From Desulfopila inferna (GTDB taxonomy: Bacteria > Desulfobacterota > Desulfobulbia > Desulfobulbales > Desulfocapsaceae): a stretch of DNA of 64,000 nucleotides. Made by a program: the position numbers and the translations under genes. Position 1 is the first letter of the stretch, and each line of letters starts with the position of its first letter. The notes beneath the pieces were generated by a model. The model was not told the DNA's origin. It did no database searches and saw only the letters and a list, made by a program, of their open reading frames with translations. Location: NCBI RefSeq assembly GCF_016919005.1, contig NZ_JAFFQE010000001.1:558001-622000 (forward strand), in the 5' to 3' direction. This document shows, one piece after another, positions 35,829 to 43,760 of the stretch.

Positions 35829-37949
35829 TCAAATTGATAAACCAAGCTTTGCTCCTTCGCGAACGGCGTCAACGATCAATCCAGGTTCTCTGCAGCTACC
35901 GATGATATGAGTTTCGGCGATCAATCCTTTAAATTTTTCGGCTATGGATTGGTTGGGCCCCCAGTCCTGGGTGCTTATCACGTTTTTCCCCTTGATTATA
36001 TATTTACGCCTGTCCTTCAAACAGACTTCAAGACCTTGGCTGGAAATTCGCTGATATTCCACCTCCTCCCAGACAGGAACATGATTCTGTTTCAGCCATG
36101 GCAAGAGGTTGTCCAAATCATCAATGGTCATTTTGTCGCCAATTTCTTCTTTATGACCATTATGCACAATTGCCACTTTGCGGCGGCGTTTTGTCAGGTA
36201 CTCTGCCAATTCGCACCCATGGATGGTACCTCCCATAATGACTACACTTTTACCAAAGGGCATCCAGAGCTTCGTTAATTTTCCCAATTGAGCTGAAGTG
36301 AGATATTTAAGTAATAATTTTAAAATATTATTGATTTTTTCTGTCTTTACCACCCTTCGACTCATTGCTCCCGGCAAATCAAGGGTTGTATGCGCCGCAC
36401 CTGCTGCTATGACCAGAGCGTCCGGTTTCTCTTGATTAACGAGAGAGGGTGTCACTTCAGTTCTGAGGTGAATCTTTACCCCTTCTTTTTTTATCTGAGT
36501 TGTTAGATAATTAACAAACATCGTCAAATCCTCTGTCTCAATGTCTTTGACAATTGCGGCGACTGGAAGCAATCCACCAAGTTTGCTTTCTTTTTCGTAG
36601 AGTACAACCTCATGGCCGCGTCTGGCTGCAAGGCGAGCCATCTCCATTCCTGATGGACCACCACCTACGACCATTATTTTCTTAACCTTACCAACCGGTC
36701 GAGCCTGGAATTCGGGGAGCAATTCTCGACCGAGAGTGGCATTAACTCTACATTCCAGCTTTCTGTTTCGATTGCGCATATCGAAACAATGTAAGCATCC
36801 ATTGCAACAGCGAATGTCTTCGAGCCTGCCTTCTTTTGTCTTATTAGGCAGATCGGGGTCCGCCAACAATCTGCGGGTCATTCCCACAAAGTCAAGTGAC
36901 CCTCTCCGCAGATATTCTTCGCCAAGAATGGGATCGAGCCGGCAGGCAGTCCATATTGGAATTTGCACTCCTTTTGCCTTTATCGCTTCAACAAGAGGCA
37001 CTGACCCTCCTTTTCCGCTACGGCTCCAGTCATAATCTTTGGGAAGGTCATCTGGGAGTTCAGGGTAATAAAGTCGGTCCGGCTGCAGAAGACCACCACG
37101 GTGGCCGTACCGTTCGCCGCGTACGTTGAGCCCATCGGCAACCTCCGCGACAAGTTTGGCCATTTCTGCTCCCTCCTCAAGCGTTGTTGCCAAGGGATGG
37201 TTATATTCCACCGCATTCATAATAACGTGAACGGCGAAGTTGGAACCAGTACGTTTTTTGCTTTCCTCAATGCAACGGCGTAGGAATCGGGTGCGGTTTT
37301 CGAAACTTTGAGGTCCATATTCATCGGTGCGTTTGTTCCAAATTCGCGATAAAAAAGTGTTTCCCTGGTGACAGGTTGCGTGATTGATCTCGCAGGCATC
37401 AAAACCTGCCCGATATGCTCTTTCAGCAGCGCTCGCCCAAAAATCGACCTGTTGCTCAATTTCATTTTTCGTCATCTCCCGGCATGGGAGGAAATCGGGA
37501 CCGGGCAGCTCCTCCTCACTCATGGATGAAGCGCATTTTATCTCGCGAACAGACATATCTTTTGGCAACAATCCCGTCGGATTCCAGGGACCAGAATGCT
37601 GAAACTGAATGGATACCTTACAATCGTATCTGTGACATGCCTCAGTTAGTTTTCTAAAACCAGGGATCAACCGATCATCGTCAAAATGGAGTTGTACCCC
37701 TTCATAGCTGCCGTCCTCAAAATAGTGAATATGCTGAATTCCAAGAGGGTATTCGACACCGCATGACTCCACCACCAGCAAACCCACGCCCCCCCTGGCC
37801 AGCCGCTCATAATAGGCGATCATGCGATCTCCGCACGTTTGATCTTCATCCATATATGACGTACCGTTTGCCGTTTTGATAATTCGATTTTTTACTTTGA
37901 TCGGTCCTATCATTCCCGGCTCAAAAAGCTTTTCAAATGGATATTGCAT
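35829..37949 (-). CDS. Old-yellow-enzyme/2,4-dienoyl-CoA reductase-type Fe-S flavoprotein
   Basis: 706 aa from the Met at 37949, which has AAGGA 8 bp upstream; a longer frame from 38009 is less likely. The N-terminal FMN barrel (about 1-350) includes LFEPGMIGPIKVKNRIIKTANGT and an HxxH-like INHATCHQGN. A 4Fe-4S cysteine cluster follows in RCCNGCLHCFD with a later Cys. The C-terminal FAD/NAD domains carry MVVGGGPSGMEMARLAARRGHEV. This matches the family of 2,4-dienoyl-CoA reductase, enoate reductase and trimethylamine dehydrogenase. It would reduce or oxidise an unsaturated acid or an amine; which one is unknown. Confidence 0.88.
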   Translation of the reverse strand: MQYPFEKLFEPGMIGPIKVKNRIIKTANGTSYMDEDQTCGDRMIAYYERLARGGVGLLVVESCGVEYPLGIQHIHYFEDGSYEGVQLHFDDDRLIPGFRKLTEACHRYDCKVSIQFQHSGPWNPTGLLPKDMSVREIKCASSMSEEELPGPDFLPCREMTKNEIEQQVDFWASAAERAYRAGFDACEINHATCHQGNTFLSRIWNKRTDEYGPQSFENRTRFLRRCIEESKKRTGSNFAVHVIMNAVEYNHPLATTLEEGAEMAKLVAEVADGLNVRGERYGHRGGLLQPDRLYYPELPDDLPKDYDWSRSGKGGSVPLVEAIKAKGVQIPIWTACRLDPILGEEYLRRGSLDFVGMTRRLLADPDLPNKTKEGRLEDIRCCNGCLHCFDMRNRNRKLECRVNATLGRELLPEFQARPVGKVKKIMVVGGGPSGMEMARLAARRGHEVVLYEKESKLGGLLPVAAIVKDIETEDLTMFVNYLTTQIKKEGVKIHLRTEVTPSLVNQEKPDALVIAAGAAHTTLDLPGAMSRRVVKTEKINNILKLLLKYLTSAQLGKLTKLWMPFGKSVVIMGGTIHGCELAEYLTKRRRKVAIVHNGHKEEIGDKMTIDDLDNLLPWLKQNHVPVWEEVEYQRISSQGLEVCLKDRRKYIIKGKNVISTQDWGPNQSIAEKFKGLIAETHIIGSCREPGLIVDAVREGAKLGLSI

Positions 37950-38010
37950 TATGTTTTCCTTATTGCAATTCTTTGTCCCACTTGGCGTGGGACGGGAAAT
38001 GGTGCCCATA

Positions 38011-38928
38011 TTACAAATAGCTTTCTACTTTTTTCACCGCATCAAACAAAAGTCCTGATGCTATCTCGAACCGTTCCTGCTCATCCTTTTCAAGGTTGTA
38101 TTCTACTATTTGCTGTACACCAGTGCGCCCAAGAGCCACGGGTACTGAGATGCTCAATCCCTTCAAACCATATTCACCCTCCAGAACCACCGAACAGGGA
38201 AGCACTATTCCGCTGTTTTCAACCACGGCCCGCACAATGAGTTCTAGTCCGATAGCACAGGTCCAGCCCGCGGTCCTTCCGGCTCGGAGTCCTTCGTAAT
38301 CTCTAAGAATAGTGGGGATAGTTTGAAATACGGAACGCTTTATGTCTTCAGCAACATTGACGATTTTGCCATCTATGCGGACTGTCGAAAACAGAGGCAC
38401 CTGGGCGGTACCATGCTCACCGATGACTATGCCACCAACCCTACTGACCTTCATGTTATATCCTTTGGCTATCATCTCGCGGAAGCGAAAGGAGTCGTTA
38501 AGGGAATACCCGATCAGCTTTTTCCGATCAAAACCTCCTGCAAGATAGGTCGCATAGTTCAATGGATCGACCGGATTGGTAGCTGTTATGACAAAAGCAT
38601 CTGGACATTGCCGCTTGATATGCGCGGCTATCGCTTTGATGAGTACTATGTTTTTGGGCAGCATTTCCATTCGATCAGTGATCAGGCCTTGTGCTATCCC
38701 TGCTGCGTTAATGACAATATCGGTACCTTCCAAGTCTTGATAATCCCCTGCACGTATTATTATATTTTTCGCTGACATAGCAGTACTCAGATCCATGGCA
38801 TGCTGTTTGAGAACGTTTTGTTGTTTTCCTCCAATCATCAGGATTTCATCAGCCAGTTTCTGCGCAGCAAGATAAAATGCTGTCGGAGCCCCAACGCTAC
38901 CGGCACCGCCAATAATAGCAATTTTCAT
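38011..38928 (-). CDS. Lactate/malate dehydrogenase family enzyme
   Basis: 305 aa from the Met at 38928 (GGAGAACGG upstream); the open frame extends 29 codons further without support. NAD-binding IIGGAGSVGAPTAFYL, substrate-Arg region GYSLNDSFRFREM, catalytic His in IGEHGTAQVPLFS and the NPVDPLNYAT motif are visible. The residues around the mobile loop (AGIAQGLITDRMEML) differ from both typical lactate and typical malate enzymes, so another 2-hydroxy acid is likely. It is the first gene of the minus-strand cluster and lies divergent from the GntR regulator. Confidence 0.85.
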   Translation of the reverse strand: MKIAIIGGAGSVGAPTAFYLAAQKLADEILMIGGKQQNVLKQHAMDLSTAMSAKNIIIRAGDYQDLEGTDIVINAAGIAQGLITDRMEMLPKNIVLIKAIAAHIKRQCPDAFVITATNPVDPLNYATYLAGGFDRKKLIGYSLNDSFRFREMIAKGYNMKVSRVGGIVIGEHGTAQVPLFSTVRIDGKIVNVAEDIKRSVFQTIPTILRDYEGLRAGRTAGWTCAIGLELIVRAVVENSGIVLPCSVVLEGEYGLKGLSISVPVALGRTGVQQIVEYNLEKDEQERFEIASGLLFDAVKKVESYL

Positions 38929-39106
38929 AGACCGTTCTCCATCATACTTGTGATTGAATTTATGAAGTACTGTATTCTGTACCCCAGTATTAGAAATTTT
39001 TTGGATTTCTGTCAAGCGGAAAGGAATAAAATTTATTCATTGAGCAATTATTGACAACGAGCGAAAATATCGTTATTTAAATGCCATAAACTCTAATGTA
39101 TTTGGG

Positions 39107-39148
39107 ATACCGTATTTCAAGCTTTGAAGTTTTGGAATAAATACCAAA
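39107..39148. promoter_or_regulatory. Candidate GntR operator region
   Basis: ATAC-C-GTAT (39107-39115) and TTTGG/CCAAA (39131-39148) are inverted repeats in the 248-bp divergent region, 30-70 bp before the gntR start. FCD-type GntR proteins often bind such short palindromes near their own promoters. This is suggestive only. Confidence 0.3.
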
Positions 39149-39176
39149 TAGGAAAAAACACATTAATTTTTGAAAA

Positions 39177-39854
39177 ATGTTTAAGAAATCAGGATCTCCA
39201 TCGAGTATAAAAAAGGTCGACCCCATTCGTAAACAGATATACCAACATCTTCGTCAACAGATCCTCGACCAGGTAATCCTGCCGACCAGCAGGCTGGTTG
39301 AGTCACAAATAGCCACTGAATACGGAGTTTCTCGGACGCCTGTTCGGGAAGCCCTTCATTTACTTGAAAAAGACGGTTTCATTGAGGCTATTGCTCGAGT
39401 GGGATACCGGGTTAAAGAGTTGGCTTGGGATGAACTGGAGGAGGTGTTTGAACTTCGTAGGGTAAATGAAGCTCTAGCTTGTCAGTGGGCTATCAGGAGA
39501 ATTGACAAAAAAACCATCAAAAGTCTTGAGAAAAACATCGCTCAGTCGAGAGACGCCCTAGAAAAAAATGACCCGGACCGATTCCTGAAATATGATGAAG
39601 CGTTCCACGAAACAATTGGGAAGGCCTCACAAGCCAGACATTTGTATGAGTTGTGTCAACATTTGAGACGATTGATGCTACGATATCGCACAGAAAGTAT
39701 CAAGACCACGCAGACCATTGGATTGGCCCTGCGCGGACACGAGCAAATGCTGGAATGCTTGAAGAAAGGCGATGAAGAAGGTCTTGTCAAGATGCTGACG
39801 GCTCATCTCAAGTGGTCAAAAGAAGATATAAAGAGACACCTTGGTAACAATTAG
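39177..39854 (+). CDS. GntR-family regulator, FCD subfamily
   Basis: 225 aa. The N-terminal winged helix (about 18-80) reads IRKQIYQHLRQQIL ... LVESQIATEYGVSRTPVREALHLLEKDGFIE, and the C-terminal all-helical FCD domain has a metal-binding pattern (D and H in KYDEAFHETIGKAS, then H in LRGHEQML and H in LTAHLKW). FCD regulators usually sense organic acids. It is divergent from the dehydrogenase/flavoprotein/TRAP cluster and is the probable repressor of that cluster. No clear Shine-Dalgarno is seen. Confidence 0.92.
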   Translation: MFKKSGSPSSIKKVDPIRKQIYQHLRQQILDQVILPTSRLVESQIATEYGVSRTPVREALHLLEKDGFIEAIARVGYRVKELAWDELEEVFELRRVNEALACQWAIRRIDKKTIKSLEKNIAQSRDALEKNDPDRFLKYDEAFHETIGKASQARHLYELCQHLRRLMLRYRTESIKTTQTIGLALRGHEQMLECLKKGDEEGLVKMLTAHLKWSKEDIKRHLGNN

Positions 39855-39882
39855 GAGTTGTCGGAGAATTGCAATTTTTTTC

Positions 39883-40329
39883 TCATATTAAGGTGCTTTC
39901 AGGAAAACCAAGCACAGGTATATACTTAATGTCTGAGTCGCGAGCATCGCTTTTCAGATGAAAATGCCGAGATGGGCGGTAAGCCAATTTAATCTCTGAA
40001 CACGATTGCTGTAATCGGTTACAGTATCAATATCTTGCAATACGATCTGCTGTGCAGGATGTGGATGGTGTTACTTTCCCCGCCATGTCGCTTGCATCCC
40101 AACCTATCGCGCCTTTTTGACGATAATGAGGGCTACTTTTTATTTCCGGAAACAAAACGTCATAATACTTTTCGTCGACCTCGATTGCCAGCTTTTTACA
40201 GCTCCAGCAATTGAACATCCCCAGTACCTGGCCAGTTTTTTTTAGTCGCCATGAAGCCTTGCTGTTCACATAACCGTCTAGCCCCCTGCCCACGCTATCA
40301 ACTTTGGCAGACATAAAACCCTGGCACAC
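39883..40329 (-). pseudogene. Decayed or UGA-interrupted reading frame of unknown family
   Basis: From a GTG at 40329, 100 codons run to a TGA at 40027-40029, and the same frame then stays open for another 47 codons to a TGA at 39883. The first part includes a CWSC pair and VDEKYYDVLFPEIKSSPHYR; the part after the UGA ends in DSDIKYIPVLGFPE. Coding sense also continues upstream of 40329 without an obvious start. A similar SDIKY segment recurs at 52.8 kb with more stops, which favours decay over selenocysteine. I do not recognise the family. Confidence 0.4.
39913..39939 (-). repeat. Dispersed segment, copy 1 (pairs with 52776-52802)
   Basis: 27 bp matching the other copy at 23 positions. Both read SDIKY(I/M)PV on the minus strand, in a wider region of weaker likeness extending about 60 bp toward higher coordinates. 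Confidence 0.55.
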
Positions 40330-40384
40330 CGCCTGTACGAAACACCCTTCGGTAGAATGATGTCCATTCTTCCGTACTTGAACA

Positions 40385-40429
40385 AAAACGGAAGCAGTAA
40401 TATGAAGGTGTTTGTTGGGCTTCCGTTTT
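40385..40429 (-). terminator. Terminator downstream of the amidohydrolase-like gene
   Basis: An 11-bp perfect stem, AAAACGGAAGC (40385-40395) with GCTTCCGTTTT (40419-40429), with a 23-nt loop. On the minus strand it is followed by TTTTTGTT. It lies 24 bp after the stop of the 40453-41640 gene. Confidence 0.65.
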
Positions 40430-40452
40430 AATGAACGCTACCCGGTCCGCCT

Positions 40453-41640
40453 TCAAGGATGCTTGCGATAGGCGATACTTGGTCTTCCAGCGACATAGAT
40501 ACCTTCCAGGTAAGAGAGTTTTCTTGGCAGTTGCTTAACCGTTCCTCTGGCAACAAGAAATGTTGCCTTCCTCCCTACAGTAAGGGTGCCAAGCTCTTTC
40601 ATTCCGAAGAATTCTGCTCCGGTTTGCGAGGCGCAGCGGATAGTCTCCTCCAGAGAGTATCCGGCCTTGATGAAGAGTTTCATCTCCTCGACCATAGACT
40701 CGCCATGGAGTATTCCCATACTGCCGGCTCCGGTTCCCACAGCCGTTGTCACTCCAAATCTCCTGGCCAGACGCATTTGCGATAATTGATCGGCAAGCAT
40801 CTTTTTCCAAAAAGTCTCTGCCCCAGGGACCGGTTTTCCTGGTGCCACATAACGCTGGGAGAAACGGCAGCTTACATCCCCGCAGGAGCCCGCACCGTCC
40901 AGTGCATTCTTGGCCCGCAGTACACTGGGTATCCAGAGCACACCCTTTTTTGCCATTTCCCTAAGATTGGCCTCGCCCATGCCGTATCCTTGTTCGATAG
41001 CGTCGCAATCAGCCTCAAGCGCCTCCTCGACCTGCCGCGAGCCGTTGGCTACCACCACCGTCTTTTTCAGGTCTCTGTTCTGCAAAAGGCGGTAAAGATT
41101 TTCCTGCTCTAGTCGGGGTCCCAGCCCTTCTTCGTCTTCGATATTGGAAGAATACCCAATTCTAAGAAAATCGCCGTCTCCTGATGCACCTGGCCCGCAA
41201 TCCTGATTGCCACTAAAGAGATGCCCGGGTATGCGAATGTCGATGTTACTCCCCTCCCCCTTTCTCTTTTGATATAAATCTAGCAGGCTGGCTATTTCAT
41301 CGCTGTCCACCACTCCCAAAACCCCATGTGCATGGCAATAGCGGATATGCCGCTCAAGCATTGCCAGTTTTTCAGCAGGGCCTGCATTTTCAGTGGAACG
41401 CTGCTCTCGTCCGTCTACCGAAGGCGAGCGCAGCAGGTGGACGCTGCAATCAACCAGCGGCGGCAGAATCGTGCAGTGGGAGAAATCTTCTATTGCATCC
41501 CTGTCATTGCGAGGAAGGTGCACTGCGGGATCAATGGCAGTAATGATGCCTTTCTTCACCGTCAGAAAGACATTTTTGCGCACATTTGCGGCGCTGCCGT
41601 CGACAAAACTTCCCGCCACAATAAATCGCGTGCCGTTCAT
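40453..41640 (-). CDS. Amidohydrolase-fold protein with degenerate metal site
   Basis: 395 aa, intact, with the layout of COG1228/imidazolonepropionase-related amidohydrolases: small N-terminal beta domain, barrel, and the C-terminal TVGRKATFLVARG return to the beta domain. The usual metal ligands are mostly replaced. HxH reads Ser66-x-His68 (VDCSVHLL), the barrel His appears as Asn199 (VVVANGS), IEHG reads IEQG (Gln217) and GTDAG reads GTGAG (Gly304). The surrounding family residues (LHGESMVEEMKLFIKAGYSLEETIRCAS) are well kept. The protein is therefore probably non-hydrolytic, perhaps a binding or regulatory protein. A partner is unknown. Confidence 0.82.
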   Translation of the reverse strand: MNGTRFIVAGSFVDGSAANVRKNVFLTVKKGIITAIDPAVHLPRNDRDAIEDFSHCTILPPLVDCSVHLLRSPSVDGREQRSTENAGPAEKLAMLERHIRYCHAHGVLGVVDSDEIASLLDLYQKRKGEGSNIDIRIPGHLFSGNQDCGPGASGDGDFLRIGYSSNIEDEEGLGPRLEQENLYRLLQNRDLKKTVVVANGSRQVEEALEADCDAIEQGYGMGEANLREMAKKGVLWIPSVLRAKNALDGAGSCGDVSCRFSQRYVAPGKPVPGAETFWKKMLADQLSQMRLARRFGVTTAVGTGAGSMGILHGESMVEEMKLFIKAGYSLEETIRCASQTGAEFFGMKELGTLTVGRKATFLVARGTVKQLPRKLSYLEGIYVAGRPSIAYRKHP

Positions 41641-41699
41641 GTTTTTTTTCCTATGAATCCCTGGTTCTTTTTTTTCAGGCTAATTTTTTAGGAACATAT

Positions 41700-42242
41700 T
41701 TATTTCTCGAATTTACCCATTAATTCGGCTTCTTCTATGGTGTGTTTTTTAACCTTTCCATCGAAATCTTCCGAACTTTCTATACTTCCAAGAGACTTGC
41801 TGTCGAGAGCGAAAAGTCGAAAATAATAGCGATGTACCCCTGACGGAGGACAGGGTCCGCCGTAATTTTCTTTACCGAAACTATTCTTCACCTGTTTGCC
41901 GGGAATGGAATTTTCGTCAATCTTTCTGGTGGACTCATCTATATCGTAGACCAGCCAATGTATGAATGTTCCCGATGGGGCATCCGGGTCCTTGACACTC
42001 AAGGCGAAGCTTTTTGTTCCTTCAGGGACATCATCCCACGATAATGTTGGATTTACGTCTTCACCTTTGCAGCTGTATTTTTTCGGAATAAATCCATTAT
42101 CTTCAAAATCGCTACTTAATAGTTTCATGGCTTTACCTTCCGTTTTAGGGGATTCGCTGAAAGAATGAATGGCAAAAAAGGAAACCACCGAGACTATCCA
42201 CAAAACAAATATTACATACTTCCGCTTTGTGTATGTTGACAT
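41700..42242 (-). CDS. PEBP family protein (YbhB/YbcL type) with N-terminal membrane anchor
   Basis: 180 aa. An uncleaved or cleavable hydrophobic N-terminus (about 8-27) precedes the phosphatidylethanolamine-binding-protein fold with its two signatures, DPDAPSGTFIHWLVYDI and GPCPPSGVHRYYFRLFAL. Function of bacterial members is unclear; they bind small anionic ligands. GAGG lies 12 bp before the ATG. It is 70 bp downstream of desulforedoxin on the same strand, with a hairpin between. Confidence 0.9.
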   Translation of the reverse strand: MSTYTKRKYVIFVLWIVSVVSFFAIHSFSESPKTEGKAMKLLSSDFEDNGFIPKKYSCKGEDVNPTLSWDDVPEGTKSFALSVKDPDAPSGTFIHWLVYDIDESTRKIDENSIPGKQVKNSFGKENYGGPCPPSGVHRYYFRLFALDSKSLGSIESSEDFDGKVKKHTIEEAELMGKFEK

Positions 42243-42271
42243 GTGTTTTGGCCTCTTTTACGGTCAAAGCC

Positions 42272-42297
42272 GGGCATCGGCGAAATCACCGATGCCC
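42272..42297 (-). terminator. Hairpin between desulforedoxin and PEBP genes
   Basis: GGGCATCGG (42272-42280) pairs perfectly with CCGATGCCC (42289-42297) across an 8-nt loop, 15 bp after the desulforedoxin stop. There is no T-run directly after it, so terminator function is only likely. Confidence 0.45.
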
Positions 42298-42312
42298 AAG
42301 GCGTTTTCAGGA

Positions 42313-42468
42313 TTAATAGGACGTAGATGTTCGATAAGATTCTGCTTCCTCTTCGCTTAAAAGCTGCATTGCCTCTCCGCAACAGACAAGTTCGCCCTCT
42401 CCTGCCCTCTTGACCTCAACCACATTTTCACACTTGTCGCATTTGTAGACCTGATTTTTTTTCGTCAT
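42313..42468 (-). CDS. Desulforedoxin (desulfoferrodoxin N-terminal-like Fe protein)
   Basis: 51 aa. Cys10-x2-Cys13 in YKCDKCENVVEV and adjacent Cys29-Cys30 in LVCCGEAM form the Fe(Cys)4 site of desulforedoxin; GEAM is the conserved turn seen in this family. AAGGAGG lies 8 bp before the ATG, giving strong support. Desulforedoxin is a small electron carrier found in sulfate reducers, with related domains in superoxide reductases. Free-standing copies act as redox partners; the partner here is unknown. Confidence 0.92.
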   Translation of the reverse strand: MTKKNQVYKCDKCENVVEVKRAGEGELVCCGEAMQLLSEEEAESYRTSTSY

Positions 42469-43012
42469 AGCAATTCCTCCTTGTGATGATTTGAGATCTC
42501 ACCTTTCACGGCGGCATATAAGGTGCCATGAAAGATCCTTTGTTGTCAGGCACTGTCAGATAGGTACCACTATCTGCTATAATTTGAAAAATGGATAATC
42601 AACGACCATGACCCAACTCCACCCGGCCGGATACCGCTCATAGCACTCTCGATGGTCATGAAGTGAGCGGTAAGCTTTGGGGATCATGCTGCAATGGCTG
42701 AGGTTTTGCAGATAGTGCCGGATTCTTCAACTGTCTCTGAAATCACTGCCGGATTGAAGGAGCAGTCAAACTGCAATAGGCTGCTGAAGAACCACGCTGG
42801 ACCGGATAACTCTAAAACAAGTAAAACATCTCTCCGGCAAGTGCAAGAGCAGGGGAACAGTCTGCTCCTGTTACTACGTTTTAAGCTGACCAAACCATTA
42901 TGGGGAAGCCGGCACTGAACCAGCGACGGCTTCAGATGCTGTTTATCTCCAAACAAGATGGCAGCGAATCATCACAGTTGCCGAGAGGCATTCTGCGCTT
43001 ATCGCGCGGCCA
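42469..43012. other. 544-bp stretch without a recognised gene
   Basis: Open frames on both strands at about 42684-42956 overlap each other and show no family likeness or ribosome-binding sites. The promoter for desulforedoxin should lie near its right end, but I could not define it. Confidence 0.45.
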
Positions 43013-43639
43013 TCAAAGAAGCCTTTGACTGACGATGTGATCGAGCCGAAGAAGTGTTTTTTCAGCCGTCGCCAAAATATCGACGTTAGTTTCTTTGGTT
43101 GAGTCGACAAAGGACTGATCTTTGATGGACGGCAGGTTTATGCTGACATTCATCACACCACCCCGTACCCCGGCATAGGCGGAATGACAGGCCACGCCAA
43201 GATCGCTGATACAGTTGCTGTTTGCAGTTTCAGCTATTTCCAGAGCCAGGTCAAGCAGTTTTCCGCAGCCTAGTGCTGTTTTCAAAGGTATATCGACGGC
43301 CTGACGAAAACTGCTCTGGATAGCGGCGCTGCGGGCTGATTTTTCCTCAGCGGTAGTCTTTGCCATTCTGAATGCACTCATGACACTGTTGAAGGCCTCG
43401 GTATCGAGATCGATGAGCTTTTCAAGTTCCCTGCGCAGAGCCTCGGCCTCGTTCAAAACCGACTGCATTTTTTCAGCATGCTGCTCTAATCCCTTCTTAC
43501 CGATGGACAGACGGCAGACCATGGCAAGAAGCCCCGCCGCCAATGCTCCTGACAGTGCTGCTACGCTGCCCCCACCGGGAGCAGGTGAGTCAGAAGCCAA
43601 TTCTTCGAGCAGCTGATTTACTTGTGTTGTTATGAGCAT
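43013..43639 (-). CDS. fchA: Formimino-THF cyclodeaminase / methenyl-THF cyclohydrolase family protein
   Basis: 208 aa, helical FTCD C-terminal-type domain: SPAPGGGSVAALSGALAAGLLAMVCRLSIGKK, then DLDTEAFNSVMSAFRM and SDLGVACHSAYAGVRGGVMNVSINL. The family converts 5-formimino-THF to methenyl-THF, or acts as a cyclohydrolase. It lies 121 bp after the formiminotransferase gene, which makes the cyclodeaminase role likely. Confidence 0.9.
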   Translation of the reverse strand: MLITTQVNQLLEELASDSPAPGGGSVAALSGALAAGLLAMVCRLSIGKKGLEQHAEKMQSVLNEAEALRRELEKLIDLDTEAFNSVMSAFRMAKTTAEEKSARSAAIQSSFRQAVDIPLKTALGCGKLLDLALEIAETANSNCISDLGVACHSAYAGVRGGVMNVSINLPSIKDQSFVDSTKETNVDILATAEKTLLRLDHIVSQRLL

Positions 43640-43760
43640 ACAAGGCTCCTCCTGATTGAGTCAAAAATAATACCACTGCCACCCACTGATTTCGTAATAG
43701 ACCCACATCTCGGAGTCCACTCAATAGTGGCATCTGTTGGAGACTATTTACGAAAGTCTC

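Noticed and set aside
42684-42956. Open frames on both strands between desulforedoxin and fchA
   Set aside because: Mutually overlapping, no start signals, and composition unlike the neighbours.
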